A DNA stretch of 64,000 nt from Paenibacillus_AB sp036577625 (GTDB lineage: Bacteria > Bacillota > Bacilli > Paenibacillales > NBRC-103111), in NCBI RefSeq assembly GCF_036577625.1, contig NZ_JARBDC010000042.1, positions 62,001 through 126,000 of the forward strand. Direction: 5' to 3'. Below the pieces are notes generated by a model. The model had not been told where the DNA came from, ran no database searches, and saw nothing but the letters and a program-made list of their open reading frames with translations. The translations under genes and the position numbers were made by a program. Shown in pieces: positions 1 through 8,290 of the stretch; within the stretch, counting starts at the first letter, position 1, and every line of letters starts with the position of its first letter.

Positions 1-346
1 CGTACGTATTGAACAGATCGCTGAACACGTGGAACGCGACGGCGATAAATACCCACAGCGCCAAATGCGGAACGGAGATGCCCTGAAACAAGACGGCGAG
101 CACGAGCGTAATCAGCGCGGTCCATATGGCCACGGCCGGCAAACTGTGCGACTTCCCGCGGTGGTTGCGGATGTAGGATGCGTTGCTGCGAAACCGTAAA
201 AGCCCGTCCGTGTCGGGTGCCTGCGAGCCGAGCACGGTGCCGATCAAGACGGCGGTAGCCAAAGCGGGATCCGCGGCAACGGCGGGGTCGACGTATGCGA
301 GTCCTGCCAAACCGAGTCCGACTACCAGATGCGTGCCTGTATCCAA
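1..346 (-). CDS. YfhP/YdjM-type membrane-bound metal-dependent hydrolase (partial, C-terminus outside window)
   Basis: Reading the minus strand from a TTG at 346 gives a protein starting MDTGTHLVVGLGLAGLAYVD and running off the window edge after about 115 residues. The TTG is preceded by AGGAGGAG with good spacing, which decides the start. The early TGTH, the Q-x-PDxD (SQAPDTD) and the RNHRGKSHSLP motif are the histidine/aspartate signature of the YfhP/YdjM (PF04307) family of integral membrane metal-dependent hydrolases. At least two hydrophobic helices follow the His motif. B. subtilis YfhP regulates its neighbours, but no target is visible here. The substrate is unknown. The family call is fairly sure; the function is not. 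Confidence 0.75.
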   Translation of the reverse strand, partial: MDTGTHLVVGLGLAGLAYVDPAVAADPALATAVLIGTVLGSQAPDTDGLLRFRSNASYIRNHRGKSHSLPAVAIWTALITLVLAVLFQGISVPHLALWVFIAVAFHVFSDLFNTY

Positions 347-509
347 AACTGTCTCCTCCTCATCGGTCTTCATTGTTATCATAACACGATCTCCGGTAAA
401 ATAAAAAAACGACGTCGAAAACAATTCGATTTTTTTTCGCCGTCCGGAGCGAACGAACCGCGCCCGAAGCGCGTGTTCCGGCGCAATAAACGATCGGAGT
501 GACGGTAGA

Positions 510-797
510 GTGGGAATCGTTTTTGTCGAATATAAAGTGTTCCCGGAAAAGCGGGAAGCATACTTAAGCTGGGTTCGCGAATGGGCCGGCGCGTATCCCG
601 AGCTCCAGCATTACGAAGGGACGGATCAGCCGAATTTGTTCGTCGAGCTGTGGCCGAACGTCGATGCGGACCGGTACGTGGAATTCAAGCGCTCCCGCGT
701 CGAACGCCCGGAGCGGCCGTGGACGGCGCTCGAGGATTTCGTTCCGGGCGGCCTGCCGCGCGTCCACGTTTGGCATTTTCGCCGAACGAACGGCTAG
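510..797 (+). CDS. Small conserved protein, possible dimeric alpha/beta (ABM-like) fold
   Basis: A 95-residue protein starts at GTG 510, with CGGAG about ten bases upstream. It begins MGIVFVEYKVFPEKREAYLSW, then a helix-rich middle, and ends in a basic tail. The pattern of a beta strand, a helix with aromatic residues (YLSWVREW), further strands and VHVWHF is reminiscent of small dimeric ferredoxin-like/ABM domain proteins, but no catalytic motif is visible. It is divergent from the YfhP-like gene with about 160 bp between them, so the two may share a promoter region. No function is assigned. Confidence 0.55.
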   Translation: MGIVFVEYKVFPEKREAYLSWVREWAGAYPELQHYEGTDQPNLFVELWPNVDADRYVEFKRSRVERPERPWTALEDFVPGGLPRVHVWHFRRTNG

Positions 798-955
798 CCC
801 TTCATTCGTTTGCACGAACGGTTCGGTCATCGGCATTGTATGGCCTTCCGACGGCGGTCGGTCACGGCGATTTGCGCCTCTTTCGCCAAAATCGACAATC
901 GTGGAAATGATCGGATAGTCCATTGTTTCGAGCATGTAAATCCATGGCTTCTCCC

Positions 956-992
956 AAGCCGGTTCTGTAAGCTTACAAATAGAATCGGCCTT
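956..992 (+). promoter_or_regulatory. Hairpin in the leader of the bmrC-like gene
   Basis: AAGCCGGTTCT at 956-966 can pair with AGAATCGGCCTT at 981-992, allowing wobbles, about 40 bp before the bmrC-like start. A very short reading frame (MASPKPVL, 944-970) ends inside the hairpin. In B. subtilis bmrCD is controlled through a translated leader (bmrB) and transcription attenuation, so a comparable device is possible here. There is no clear ribosome binding site for the short frame and no T-run, so this is only a candidate. Confidence 0.25.
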
Positions 993-1030
993 CGCGACTG
1001 TAATTGGCTTGCGACTTGGGGGGAGAGCGG

Positions 1031-2926
1031 TTGGAGAGAAAGCATATCGTTTGGAAGCACGTCAAGGATCACCGTTTTTCGTATGTGTTCGGCTTTGCAT
1101 TATTGTCCATATCGAGCATGATGCAATTGGTCATTCCGACGCTGCTCGGCACGTTTACGGACCGATTGGAGATGTCGCTGCTGACCTATGCGGAAGCGCT
1201 TCGAATCGCCCTGTGGATGCTGCTGGCCGGACTCGGCATCGCCTTTTTCCGTTCGGTGTCGCGCATCTTTTTGTTTCGGCTGTCCCGGCTGCTCGACCGG
1301 CAAATTCGCGACGACCTGTTCCGGCATTGGGAGACGCTGTCGACCCACTATTTCAAAAATCGCCGTGTCGGCGATTTGATGTCGCACGCGATCAGCGATG
1401 TGAGCGTCATCCGCGAAGTGACGCAAGGGGGCATTTTCAATACGCTGGAGGCGATCGTGATCATCACGATGACGATCGTTTCGATGGGAGTGGCGGTCGA
1501 TCCGATCCTCACGCTGCTGACGCTGCTGCCGCTGCCGCTGCTGGCGGTGCTCTCGTACCGGTTTCGGCGGCGCATCCAGCGCGAATCGGTCGACGTGCAG
1601 GAGGCGATCGGCAGCTTGACGAGCCGGGTGCAGGAGTTCGTCGCCGGCATTCGCGTCGTCATGTCGTTCCGGCAGGAGGGCGAGCAAACGCGGCTGTTTC
1701 GCGAAGACAACGGGCATGCGGTCGCGATGAACCGCAGGCTGGTCAAATCGAACTCGCTGTTCGGCGCGCTCAGCTCGGCGGTCGTCGGCTTCAGCTTTCT
1801 CGTGTCGGTCGTGCTCGGCGGCATTATGGTGCTGCACGACCGGATTACACTCGGCGAGTTCGTCGCGTTCAACTCGTTTTTGTCGCTGCTCATGGGCCCG
1901 ATCGAGAATCTGGGCAGAGTCGTCAATACGATGCAGCGCGGCAAAGCGTCGGAGCAGCGCCTGCTCGCGATCTTGAACACGCGGCCGGACGTGGCCGACG
2001 ATTCGGACGCGGATTTTTCGATCGAGCGGATCGAGGGGGATATCGAGCTGCGCGGCTTGTCGTTCCGCTATCCGGAGGCGCACGAGCCGGCGCTGCGGGA
2101 CATTTCGCTCCGGGTGCCGAAAGGGACGTCGCTCGCGATCGTCGGCAAAGTCGGCAGCGGCAAAAGCACGCTCGTCCATCTGCTCGTCCGGCTGTACAAC
2201 CCGCCGAAAGGAACCGTCTGGATCGACGGGCGGGACATTCACGAAATTCCGCTGCATGTGCTGCGCAGCCATATCGGCATCGTGCCGCAGGACCAGTTTC
2301 TGTTTTCGACGACGATCCGCGACAATATCGGCTTCGACCCGAAGCCGTACGGCGACGACGAAATCGAGCAGGCGGCCCGGCTGGCGCAAGTGTACGACAA
2401 CATCGTGGAGTTTCCGAACAAGTTTCAGACGGCGCTCGGCGAACGGGGCATTTCGCTGTCGGGCGGCCAGCGCCAGCGCGTCAGCATCGCCCGGGCGATC
2501 ATCAAGAAGCCGTCGATTCTCATCTTCGACGACAGCTTGAGCGCCGTCGATACGGAGACGGAGGACCGGATCCTCGAAGGGCTCGGCCACGTCATGGACA
2601 ACCGGACGACGATCATCATCGGGCACCGTATCTCGTCGGTGCAGTCGGCCGATCAAATCGTCGTGCTGGACGAAGGCCGGATCGTCGAGCGCGGCACGCA
2701 CGATTCGCTGCTGGCGCTCGGCGGCCTGTACGCCGACCTGTACCATAAGCAGCTGCTGGACGAGGCGGTGCGGAGCCAGGAGCGGGAATGGGAAGCGGAA
2801 GCCGGCGAGGGGGCGAACGGCGCCTCGGACGACGGCGAGCGGCGGCGGCATGGCGGCGATGAGGCGGGCGTTTCGCCGGAGCGGCATGCCGGACGCGGCG
2901 TGGCGACGGGAGGGCGAGCGGGATGA
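1031..2926 (+). CDS. bmrC: Heterodimeric ABC multidrug exporter subunit, BmrC/YheI-like
   Basis: This is half of an ABC exporter that pumps hydrophobic drugs out through the membrane, 631 residues from TTG 1031. The start follows a GGGGGGAG site. The N-terminal 320 residues form a six-helix transmembrane domain. The nucleotide-binding domain has Walker A GKVGSGKST (about residue 373), signature LSGGQRQR (about 475), Walker B ILIFDDSLSAVD (about 497) and an H-loop GHR. The usual catalytic glutamate after Walker B is aspartate (FDDS), as in BmrC, where one ATP site is degenerate. The last 45 residues are a charged Gly/Arg-rich tail beyond the usual family end. The stop overlaps the start of the next subunit by ATGA, so the two are translationally coupled and form the dimer. 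Confidence 0.85.
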   Translation: MERKHIVWKHVKDHRFSYVFGFALLSISSMMQLVIPTLLGTFTDRLEMSLLTYAEALRIALWMLLAGLGIAFFRSVSRIFLFRLSRLLDRQIRDDLFRHWETLSTHYFKNRRVGDLMSHAISDVSVIREVTQGGIFNTLEAIVIITMTIVSMGVAVDPILTLLTLLPLPLLAVLSYRFRRRIQRESVDVQEAIGSLTSRVQEFVAGIRVVMSFRQEGEQTRLFREDNGHAVAMNRRLVKSNSLFGALSSAVVGFSFLVSVVLGGIMVLHDRITLGEFVAFNSFLSLLMGPIENLGRVVNTMQRGKASEQRLLAILNTRPDVADDSDADFSIERIEGDIELRGLSFRYPEAHEPALRDISLRVPKGTSLAIVGKVGSGKSTLVHLLVRLYNPPKGTVWIDGRDIHEIPLHVLRSHIGIVPQDQFLFSTTIRDNIGFDPKPYGDDEIEQAARLAQVYDNIVEFPNKFQTALGERGISLSGGQRQRVSIARAIIKKPSILIFDDSLSAVDTETEDRILEGLGHVMDNRTTIIIGHRISSVQSADQIVVLDEGRIVERGTHDSLLALGGLYADLYHKQLLDEAVRSQEREWEAEAGEGANGASDDGERRRHGGDEAGVSPERHAGRGVATGGRAG

Positions 2927-5034
2927 GCATACACGCGGAAAAGCCTGTCGTCGATATGAAGGACCGCCAGCTGCTGAAAAAAATGCTCGCTTATGCGGTG
3001 CCGCATTGGAAAATGATCGCGCTGTGCATCGGTCTCGCGTTTCTGATCGTCGCCTCCGATCTGGCCCGGCCGTACTTGATTAAGGTCGCGATCGACGACC
3101 ATATCGGCGGACTGCACAAGCCGATGTATGCGACCGAGGCGGATCAAGCGGACCGATTGAAGGCATACGGCAAGCCGATCGTCGTGGGAGACAAAGCTTA
3201 CGTGCGGGTGAACGGTTCGGCCGAAAGCCCGACTGCGCCCGAGAACGGGGCTTTCGCGAAGATGCGGATCGTCGAAGCGGCGGGCGCGTCGTATTTGGCC
3301 GAAGGCTGGCCGGATCCGGCGGAGCAGCCGGACGTGCGGCAAAACGGCGAGCGCGCGGAGCTCGTCGGAGCGGACGGCCGGACGTATGCGGCGGTACGGC
3401 TCGACGAGGCGGACGTCCTGAAATTTCGCGAGCACGACACGAACGGCTTGCTATCGCTCGGCATCCTGTTTTTGGCGGCCGTGCTGGGCGGAGCGATCCT
3501 GAACTACATCCAGTCCAATTTGCTGCAGTATACGGGGCAGCATATCATTTACCGGATCCGCAACCAGCTGTTCGAGCATTTGAGCCGGATGTCCGCGTCG
3601 TTTTTCGACCGCAACCCGGTCGGGCGGCTCGTCGTCCGCGTCACCCAGGATACGGAAACGCTCAACCAGCTGTACACGCAGGTTATCGTCAACCTGGTCA
3701 AAGACGTGATCGTCCTGTTCGGCATTCTCGTCATCATGATGCAGATGAGCCTGAAGCTGACCGCGCTGATGATCATCGTCATTCCGCTGTTGTTCGGCAT
3801 GACGTTCTGGTACCGGACCGTCGTCCGCGAGGCGCAGCGGAAAGTGCGGCTGCTGCTCGCCCGGCTGAATTCGTTTTTGTCGGAAAACTTGTCCGGCATC
3901 CGCATCACCCAGCTGTTCACCCGGGAGGAGCGTCAGCTGGAGCAGTTCCGCGAGCTGAACGGGGAGCATTTCAAGGCGGGCCTTCGCGGCGTCATCGTCA
4001 ACTCGATTTTCCAGCCCGCGGTCGGCTTTCTCGGCAATTTCGCGATCGCGCTGCTGATCTGGTACGGCGGCCGTTCGGTGATCGACGGCGCGATCACGTT
4101 CGGGATCGTGTACGCGTTCACCCATTACGTGCGCCAATTTTTCAACCCGCTCATGAGCTTGGCGGAAAAATACAACCAAATTCAGACGGCGATGGTCGGC
4201 GCGGAGCGCATTTTCGAAATGCTAGGGGAGAAGCCCGCCATCGTCGACAGCGAAAACCCGAAGCCGCTGCCGAAGCACGTGCGCGGCGAGATCGAATTCG
4301 ACCGCGTCTGGTTCGCCTACAACGAAGGCGAATGGGTACTGCGCGACGTGTCGTTCAAAATCGAGCCCGGGCAAACGGTCGCGTTCGTCGGCGCGACGGG
4401 GGCGGGGAAAAGCTCGATCATTTCGCTCATCAACCGGTTTTACGAAATCCAGAAAGGATCGATCCGGATCGACGGCATCGATATTCGCGACATCCCGCTC
4501 GACCAGCTCCGCAAGGCGGTCAGCGTCGTCCAGCAGGACGTGTTTCTGTTCAACGGGGACATCGCCTCGAACATCCGGCTGAACGAGTCGTCGATCACCG
4601 ACGAGCAGATCAAGGAAGCGGCGCGGATGGTCCATATGGACGAATTTATCCGCAAGCAGCCGCTCGGCTTTGCGACCCCGCTCGGCGAGAGGGGCGTCAA
4701 CCTGTCGCTCGGCCAGCGGCAGCTGCTGTCGTTCGCCCGGGCGATCGTGTTCCGGCCGCAAATATTGATTTTGGACGAAGCGACGTCCAACATCGACACC
4801 GAGACGGAGCTCGTCGTGCAGGACGCGCTCAAGGCGATATCCAAAAACCGGACGACGCTCATCGTCGCGCATCGATTGTCGACGATCCAGCACGCCGACC
4901 AAATCATCGTCATGCACAAAGGCAAAGTGCGCGAGGTCGGCAACCATTACCAGCTTTTGGCGCAGCGGGGGTATTACTACAAGCTGTTCGAGCTGCAGTA
5001 CAAGGAGCGGCGGCAAATGTCGGATGCGCGGTAG
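2923..5034 (+). CDS. bmrD: Heterodimeric ABC multidrug exporter subunit, BmrD/YheH-like
   Basis: Second half of the exporter, 703 residues, starting in an ATGA overlap with the preceding gene. It has the hallmark of YheH/BmrD: an extra extracytoplasmic segment of roughly 100 residues (about 60-165) between transmembrane helices 1 and 2. The rest is an ABC transmembrane domain and an ATPase domain with Walker A GATGAGKSS (about residue 490), signature LSLGQRQL (about 593) and Walker B ILILDEATS (about 614) with the canonical catalytic Glu. LSLGQ replaces the usual LSGGQ, which fits an asymmetric heterodimer paired with the Asp-bearing BmrC site. A strong terminator follows directly. Confidence 0.88.
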   Translation: MSIHAEKPVVDMKDRQLLKKMLAYAVPHWKMIALCIGLAFLIVASDLARPYLIKVAIDDHIGGLHKPMYATEADQADRLKAYGKPIVVGDKAYVRVNGSAESPTAPENGAFAKMRIVEAAGASYLAEGWPDPAEQPDVRQNGERAELVGADGRTYAAVRLDEADVLKFREHDTNGLLSLGILFLAAVLGGAILNYIQSNLLQYTGQHIIYRIRNQLFEHLSRMSASFFDRNPVGRLVVRVTQDTETLNQLYTQVIVNLVKDVIVLFGILVIMMQMSLKLTALMIIVIPLLFGMTFWYRTVVREAQRKVRLLLARLNSFLSENLSGIRITQLFTREERQLEQFRELNGEHFKAGLRGVIVNSIFQPAVGFLGNFAIALLIWYGGRSVIDGAITFGIVYAFTHYVRQFFNPLMSLAEKYNQIQTAMVGAERIFEMLGEKPAIVDSENPKPLPKHVRGEIEFDRVWFAYNEGEWVLRDVSFKIEPGQTVAFVGATGAGKSSIISLINRFYEIQKGSIRIDGIDIRDIPLDQLRKAVSVVQQDVFLFNGDIASNIRLNESSITDEQIKEAARMVHMDEFIRKQPLGFATPLGERGVNLSLGQRQLLSFARAIVFRPQILILDEATSNIDTETELVVQDALKAISKNRTTLIVAHRLSTIQHADQIIVMHKGKVREVGNHYQLLAQRGYYYKLFELQYKERRQMSDAR

Positions 5035-5040
5035 GGCAAG

Positions 5041-5088
5041 AAAGCGATTGTACAGTGCCGTTAGGCGGCTGTGCGGTCGCTTTTTTTG
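5041..5088 (+). terminator. Rho-independent terminator of the bmrCD-like operon
   Basis: AAAGCGATTGTACAG pairs over 15 positions, with some G-U pairs, with CTGTGCGGTCGCTTT. An inner GCC/GGC extends the stem, and seven T residues follow. It lies 7 bp after the second exporter gene. Confidence 0.85.
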
Positions 5089-5251
5089 TTGTTGCGGTTT
5101 TGTTGCGGTGCGCGGGGGCGGGGAATTGCGAGGGGGGTAATATGCGGCAAAGGAAGCCCTTTAGGCGGAGGCTTCGCTCGTGCGCCTTCACGCTGCGCGG
5201 CGGCAGCTTGTGCTTCGTTTGGGGATGCCGCCGCTGCCGTTGGGGCCTTGA

Positions 5252-5422
5252 GCGGAAACGATCAGGTTGGCCGGGAAAACCTCCCGTTCTTTTTCCCGGT
5301 TCCCGGTTATCGGGACCATTTAGCTGGAAAACATCCCGTTACCTTCGTCCGGACTGCGCTTTTCGCCAAAAATGCGGCGATTTGCCGGGAGCTTTTCCCG
5401 TTACCTCGAGCCAATACCTGCC
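5252..5422 (-). repeat. Dispersed intergenic repeat family R1, copy 1 (inverted orientation)
   Basis: This stretch, read on the minus strand, aligns with 51732-51942 and in part with 34601-34754. Shared blocks include TCCCG(T/C)TAC, TTCGTCC, GCGCTTTTCGCC, and repeated (A)ACGGGA/TCCCGTT half sites. It lies in an otherwise gene-free stretch (5035-5470). It encodes nothing recognisable and is rich in small inverted repeats of CCCGTT. Confidence 0.6.
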
Positions 5423-5470
5423 TGTCGACGGAATAGATGGAGGAATTCCGGTTAGAGTGGGGGGATTAGG

Positions 5471-5671
5471 TTGCATCTTGAGAAGGGCGATTTTGTGACC
5501 TTCGTCAATACACTATCAAGCACAGTTCAAGAATGGGAGAATGGAAGGGATTTTGGTGCAACTTCCACTCCTCCAACACCTTTAAACATCCTATTTCATT
5601 GTGGGGAGACTAAGAAAGAAGGATTTGGCTCGCTCTTCCGCGATCTGGGACTCAAACTAGAGGAATTGTAG
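5471..5671 (+). CDS. Small hypothetical protein of unusually low GC
   Basis: A 66-residue frame starts at TTG 5471 after a G-rich site (GGGGGGATTAGG) and stops 16 bp before a good terminator hairpin. The protein begins MHLEKGDFVTFVNTLSSTVQ and ends LGLKLEEL. It has no signal peptide or membrane segment. The base composition and codon use are clearly more AT-rich than the neighbours, suggesting a recent arrival or the tail of a larger lost gene. No family is recognised. It could be a C-terminal remnant rather than a complete gene. Confidence 0.4.
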   Translation: MHLEKGDFVTFVNTLSSTVQEWENGRDFGATSTPPTPLNILFHCGETKKEGFGSLFRDLGLKLEEL

Positions 5672-5686
5672 GCAGGTATGCACTAT

Positions 5687-5720
5687 GACCTTGAGGAGAT
5701 AATCCTCAGGGTCTTTTTTT
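5687..5720 (+). terminator. Rho-independent terminator after the 66-residue ORF
   Basis: GACCTTGAGGA pairs with TCCTCAGGGTC (one G-U) around a short loop and is followed by seven T residues. It supports real transcription of the small ORF just upstream. Confidence 0.8.
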
Positions 5721-5950
5721 ACACCACCCAGTGCCGAATGATTCGGGCGGCTACGTCCAATACAAATTAACCCTCATCACCCCCGTATGATATTCCACTA
5801 ATATGTCTGTACGCACATGCAAGGCTTGAAACATATAACCTTTACCACTCATCTAACTTCGCAAAAGCTCCAATATCATCAGATACCGTCGTATCTTTTT
5901 CGATGCCGGCAATTACCGAGGCTCACAATCCATTCAATATTATATTTTAT

Positions 5951-5992
5951 ATATTGTCGACAATATCGCGCTATGATATGATGGCCGGGAGG
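5951..5992 (+). promoter_or_regulatory. Sigma-A promoter with GntR-type palindromic operator over the -35 box
   Basis: TTGTCG (5954-5959) and TATGAT (5977-5982) are separated by exactly 17 bp. The -35 box lies inside a perfect 16-bp palindrome ATATTGTCGACAATAT (5951-5966). TTGTCGACAA-type palindromes are typical targets of GntR/FadR-subfamily repressors. A GGGAGG ribosome site (5987-5992) follows, then an ATG at 6002 that opens only a five-codon frame. The promoter therefore seems intact while its first gene is lost. Confidence 0.6.
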
Positions 5993-6001
5993 TTTAAACC
6001 G

Positions 6002-6200
6002 ATGCAAAGCAGGAACTAGCGACGTCGTCCGCATCGTCATTCCAAGCCGTTCGATCGACATTGTCTGGATCAAGGGCGCGGCCGCGGAGCCGGCGGCATC
6101 GCGAAGGCGATCGAAAAGCGATTGGGAGGATGCTTGGCTTCGGCCACATTCGACCGCGACGGCGGAGGCGAAGCGGGTATAATACTGTGGGAGGAAGGGG
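6002..6200 (+). pseudogene. Decayed first gene of a GntR-controlled operon (unassigned)
   Basis: After a proper promoter and ribosome site, the ATG at 6002 meets a stop after five codons. The downstream 180 bp is GC-rich with coding-like composition, but no frame stays sensible. One frame gives SDVVRIVIPSRSIDIVW and another GAGGIAKAIEKRLG, as if a frameshift lies between them. The family cannot be named with confidence. The stretch 5721-5950 upstream holds no gene that I can see and is more AT-rich. Confidence 0.35.
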
Positions 6201-6206
6201 AGACAA

Positions 6207-6962
6207 ATGGAAGCAGTTCTGCATCATCAACAATACGACGTCGTCGTGATCGGCGGAGGCTGCGCCGGTGTCGCGGCGGCCGCGGGCGCGGCGAGAAACG
6301 GCGTGCGTACGCTGCTCGTCGACGCCGGCCCGACGGTCGGCGGCGAACTGCTGAGCGGCATGACGATCGACGGCGCGATCAATGCACGAGGCGAATGGAT
6401 CGTCGGCGGGGTCCTGAACGAGCTCATCGAGGAACTCGAGAAGCTGGACGGCTACGTCGGCGCCTTCAATGATTGGAGGCTGATCCGCTACATTTGCTTC
6501 GATCCGGTCGTCATGCAGATCGCGGTCATGAACGTGCTGCGCCGATACGGCGTCGACGTACTGCTGCATACGATGATGGAAAACGTCATTCTGGACGGCG
6601 GCGGACGGGCGAAGGGCGTCGTCCTCCGTAATAAAAGGGGACGCGCCGTCGTAGAGGCTGCTGCGTTCGTCGACTGCTCCGGCGACGGCGACTTGTGCGC
6701 GATGGCCGGGGCGCCGTTCGAGCTGGGCACGCCCGACGGGGAGCTGCAGCCGGTTTCGCTCATCTTCCGCATGAGCGGTGTAGAGCCGATGCCGCTGCTC
6801 GCGTTCGTCCGGGAGCATCCCGACTATGTGGCGATCGGCGAAAGCGAAGTGATCCGGGGCGGCCGGACGGACGAGGAGATCGTCGAGGAACTGTACAAGC
6901 AAGGACAGCCGACCGTCTTCTTGAGACGATCGCGCAGGGGGTGCCGCAAAGCGAGCAAGTAA
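6207..6962 (+). pseudogene. Truncated FAD-dependent oxidoreductase (FAD_oxidored family), N-terminal half only
   Basis: The 251-residue frame has the dinucleotide-binding motif VVVIGGGCAGVAAAAGAARNG near the start and the conserved FVDCSGDGDLCAMAGAPFE segment near residue 155. Both are typical of the PF12831 FAD-dependent oxidoreductases. The intact relative at 58307-59707 is 466 residues, so about the last 200, including the C-terminal FAD-contacting region, are missing. The frame ends in a basic out-of-family tail (FLRRSRRGCRKASK), which suggests a deletion or frameshift near 6925. GGAAGGGGAG precedes the ATG. It belongs to the same decayed operon as the remnant upstream. A truncated protein might be made but is unlikely to be active. 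Confidence 0.7.
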
Positions 6963-7290
6963 TATAAGGTTCATTTATATTGCGGAGTTCGTTCGGTTGT
7001 CCTCGCAGACTTCCAAGTCAGCATCATCCCCACGATATTCCCCTTAGCTGAACTTTTCTAATTCTTGTCAGTACGCCGAACTACGCCGGGGCTCGAAAGC
7101 TGCGGAGCGACAGATGGTCGCGGAAACGGTGCCGAACTAACTGCTCTGCGCGAAGCTCGCCTTTCAACCGTTTGGTTGAACATTTCGGCGGCAAGGAAAA
7201 ACTTGCTGCCATATGCATCGTTTGGAATAGTTTTTCCATCGGATGGAAATAGTACAACCGAACATCCCGAACATGAAAAGAGGTTCCCGC
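6963..7290 (+). other. Gene-free stretch with two small perfect inverted repeats
   Basis: No gene is visible here. Two perfect hairpins occur: TTCAACC/GGTTGAA with a 4-nt loop (7163-7180) and TTTCCAT/ATGGAAA with a 3-nt loop (7233-7249). The second sits about 40 bp before the membrane-protein start and could be an operator for the downstream operon. Confidence 0.35.
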
Positions 7291-7689
7291 ATGAATTGGC
7301 CGAACTGGTCTTTGGACCGCATTGTCATTTTGTTCGTAAGCATCGCGTTTCTCGTCATCGGCGTGCAGGTGACGATGTTTCATTACCGGCAAAATTTCAA
7401 CCATAAATCGATGTGGGCCCCCGTCATCGCCGCCCCGCTGTTTTTTATAGTCGGGCTTGCGCTCGTTTCGTATTACGCGGATTGGCTGCGGACGCTGTTT
7501 TTGGCGCTCATGTGGGTCGGCCTTCTCGCCGGGCTGGTCGGCTTCTACTACCATTTTCGCGGAGTGGGCGTTCGGGTCGGTGGCTGGGCTTTGCGCAATT
7601 TTTTGATCGGTCCGCCGATTACGCTTCCGCTCCTGTTTTCCGCGCTCAGCGTTCTCGGCTTGATCGCCCTGTATTGGAAGGTAGGGTGA
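7291..7689 (+). CDS. Small integral membrane protein of a GMC dehydrogenase operon
   Basis: A 132-residue protein with four hydrophobic helices: IVILFVSIAFLVIGVQV, VIAAPLFFIVGLALVSYY, LFLALMWVGLLAGLVGFYY and a last one near the C-terminus. I chose ATG 7291 because AGAGG sits eight bases upstream; an in-frame ATG further upstream (7243) lacks such a site. It is followed five bases later by a gluconate 2-dehydrogenase subunit-3-like gene and then a GMC flavoprotein. Its job may be to hold the dehydrogenase at the membrane. There is no haem-binding CxxCH, so it is not the usual cytochrome subunit. Confidence 0.7.
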   Translation: MNWPNWSLDRIVILFVSIAFLVIGVQVTMFHYRQNFNHKSMWAPVIAAPLFFIVGLALVSYYADWLRTLFLALMWVGLLAGLVGFYYHFRGVGVRVGGWALRNFLIGPPITLPLLFSALSVLGLIALYWKVG

Positions 7690-7693
7690 GCGC

Positions 7694-8290
7694 GTGACGA
7701 CGAAAAGAAGCCGTTACCCGTCCTTTGACGTGATGAAAGAGCGGGACGAGTGGGACGATCATACGCAAGCGATCGTGACGTCCCGGCTAAGCTCGAACGA
7801 CCGGTACGAGTTTTTGACGCTCGTCGAGGCGGAAATGCTGCGCAGCATCTGTTCGCTGCTCGTCGACGACGAGAAGCAGGAAGTGCTCCGATTCATCCTC
7901 CGCCATATCGACGAAACGCTGCGGCAGCCGATCGGCGAAAGCGAGCGGAAGGCGGGCGTCCCTCCCGCCCCGGAGCTGATCCGCAGCGGGCTGAAGGCGA
8001 TCGAGCGCGGCGTGCTGCTCCGGCACTCCACTACGTTCATGAGCCTGGACAAGCCGGAGCAAGCCGCCTACTTGCGGAAAATCAGCGAAAACGCCGCGGA
8101 GCCGAGCGAGGCATGGGCCGGCATCCCGCAGGAGCCGCTGTTCCGCAAGCTGTGCACGCTGACGATCGAGGCGTATTGCTCGCATCCGCGCATTTGGTCC
8201 GAGATCGGTTATGCCGGTCCCGCCTATCCGCGCGGTTACGTGCGAACGCAGCTCGGCCAATTGGACCCGTGGGAGGCGCAGCCGGAATGA
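7694..8290 (+). CDS. Gluconate 2-dehydrogenase subunit 3 family protein
   Basis: This 198-residue protein belongs by its pattern to the gluconate 2-dehydrogenase subunit 3 family (PF13618), the small partner of membrane-linked GMC sugar-acid dehydrogenases. Supporting features are the early FLTLVEAEMLRSICSLLVDD segment and the C-terminal EAYCSHPRIWSEIGYAGPAYPRGY segment, typical of the family. It has no Tat or Sec signal peptide, unlike Gram-negative members. The start is GTG 7694, five bases after the membrane-protein gene, and the stop overlaps the flavoprotein start by ATGA. The gene order membrane protein, subunit 3, flavoprotein points to a single membrane-associated enzyme complex. Confidence 0.78.
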   Translation: MTTKRSRYPSFDVMKERDEWDDHTQAIVTSRLSSNDRYEFLTLVEAEMLRSICSLLVDDEKQEVLRFILRHIDETLRQPIGESERKAGVPPAPELIRSGLKAIERGVLLRHSTTFMSLDKPEQAAYLRKISENAAEPSEAWAGIPQEPLFRKLCTLTIEAYCSHPRIWSEIGYAGPAYPRGYVRTQLGQLDPWEAQPE

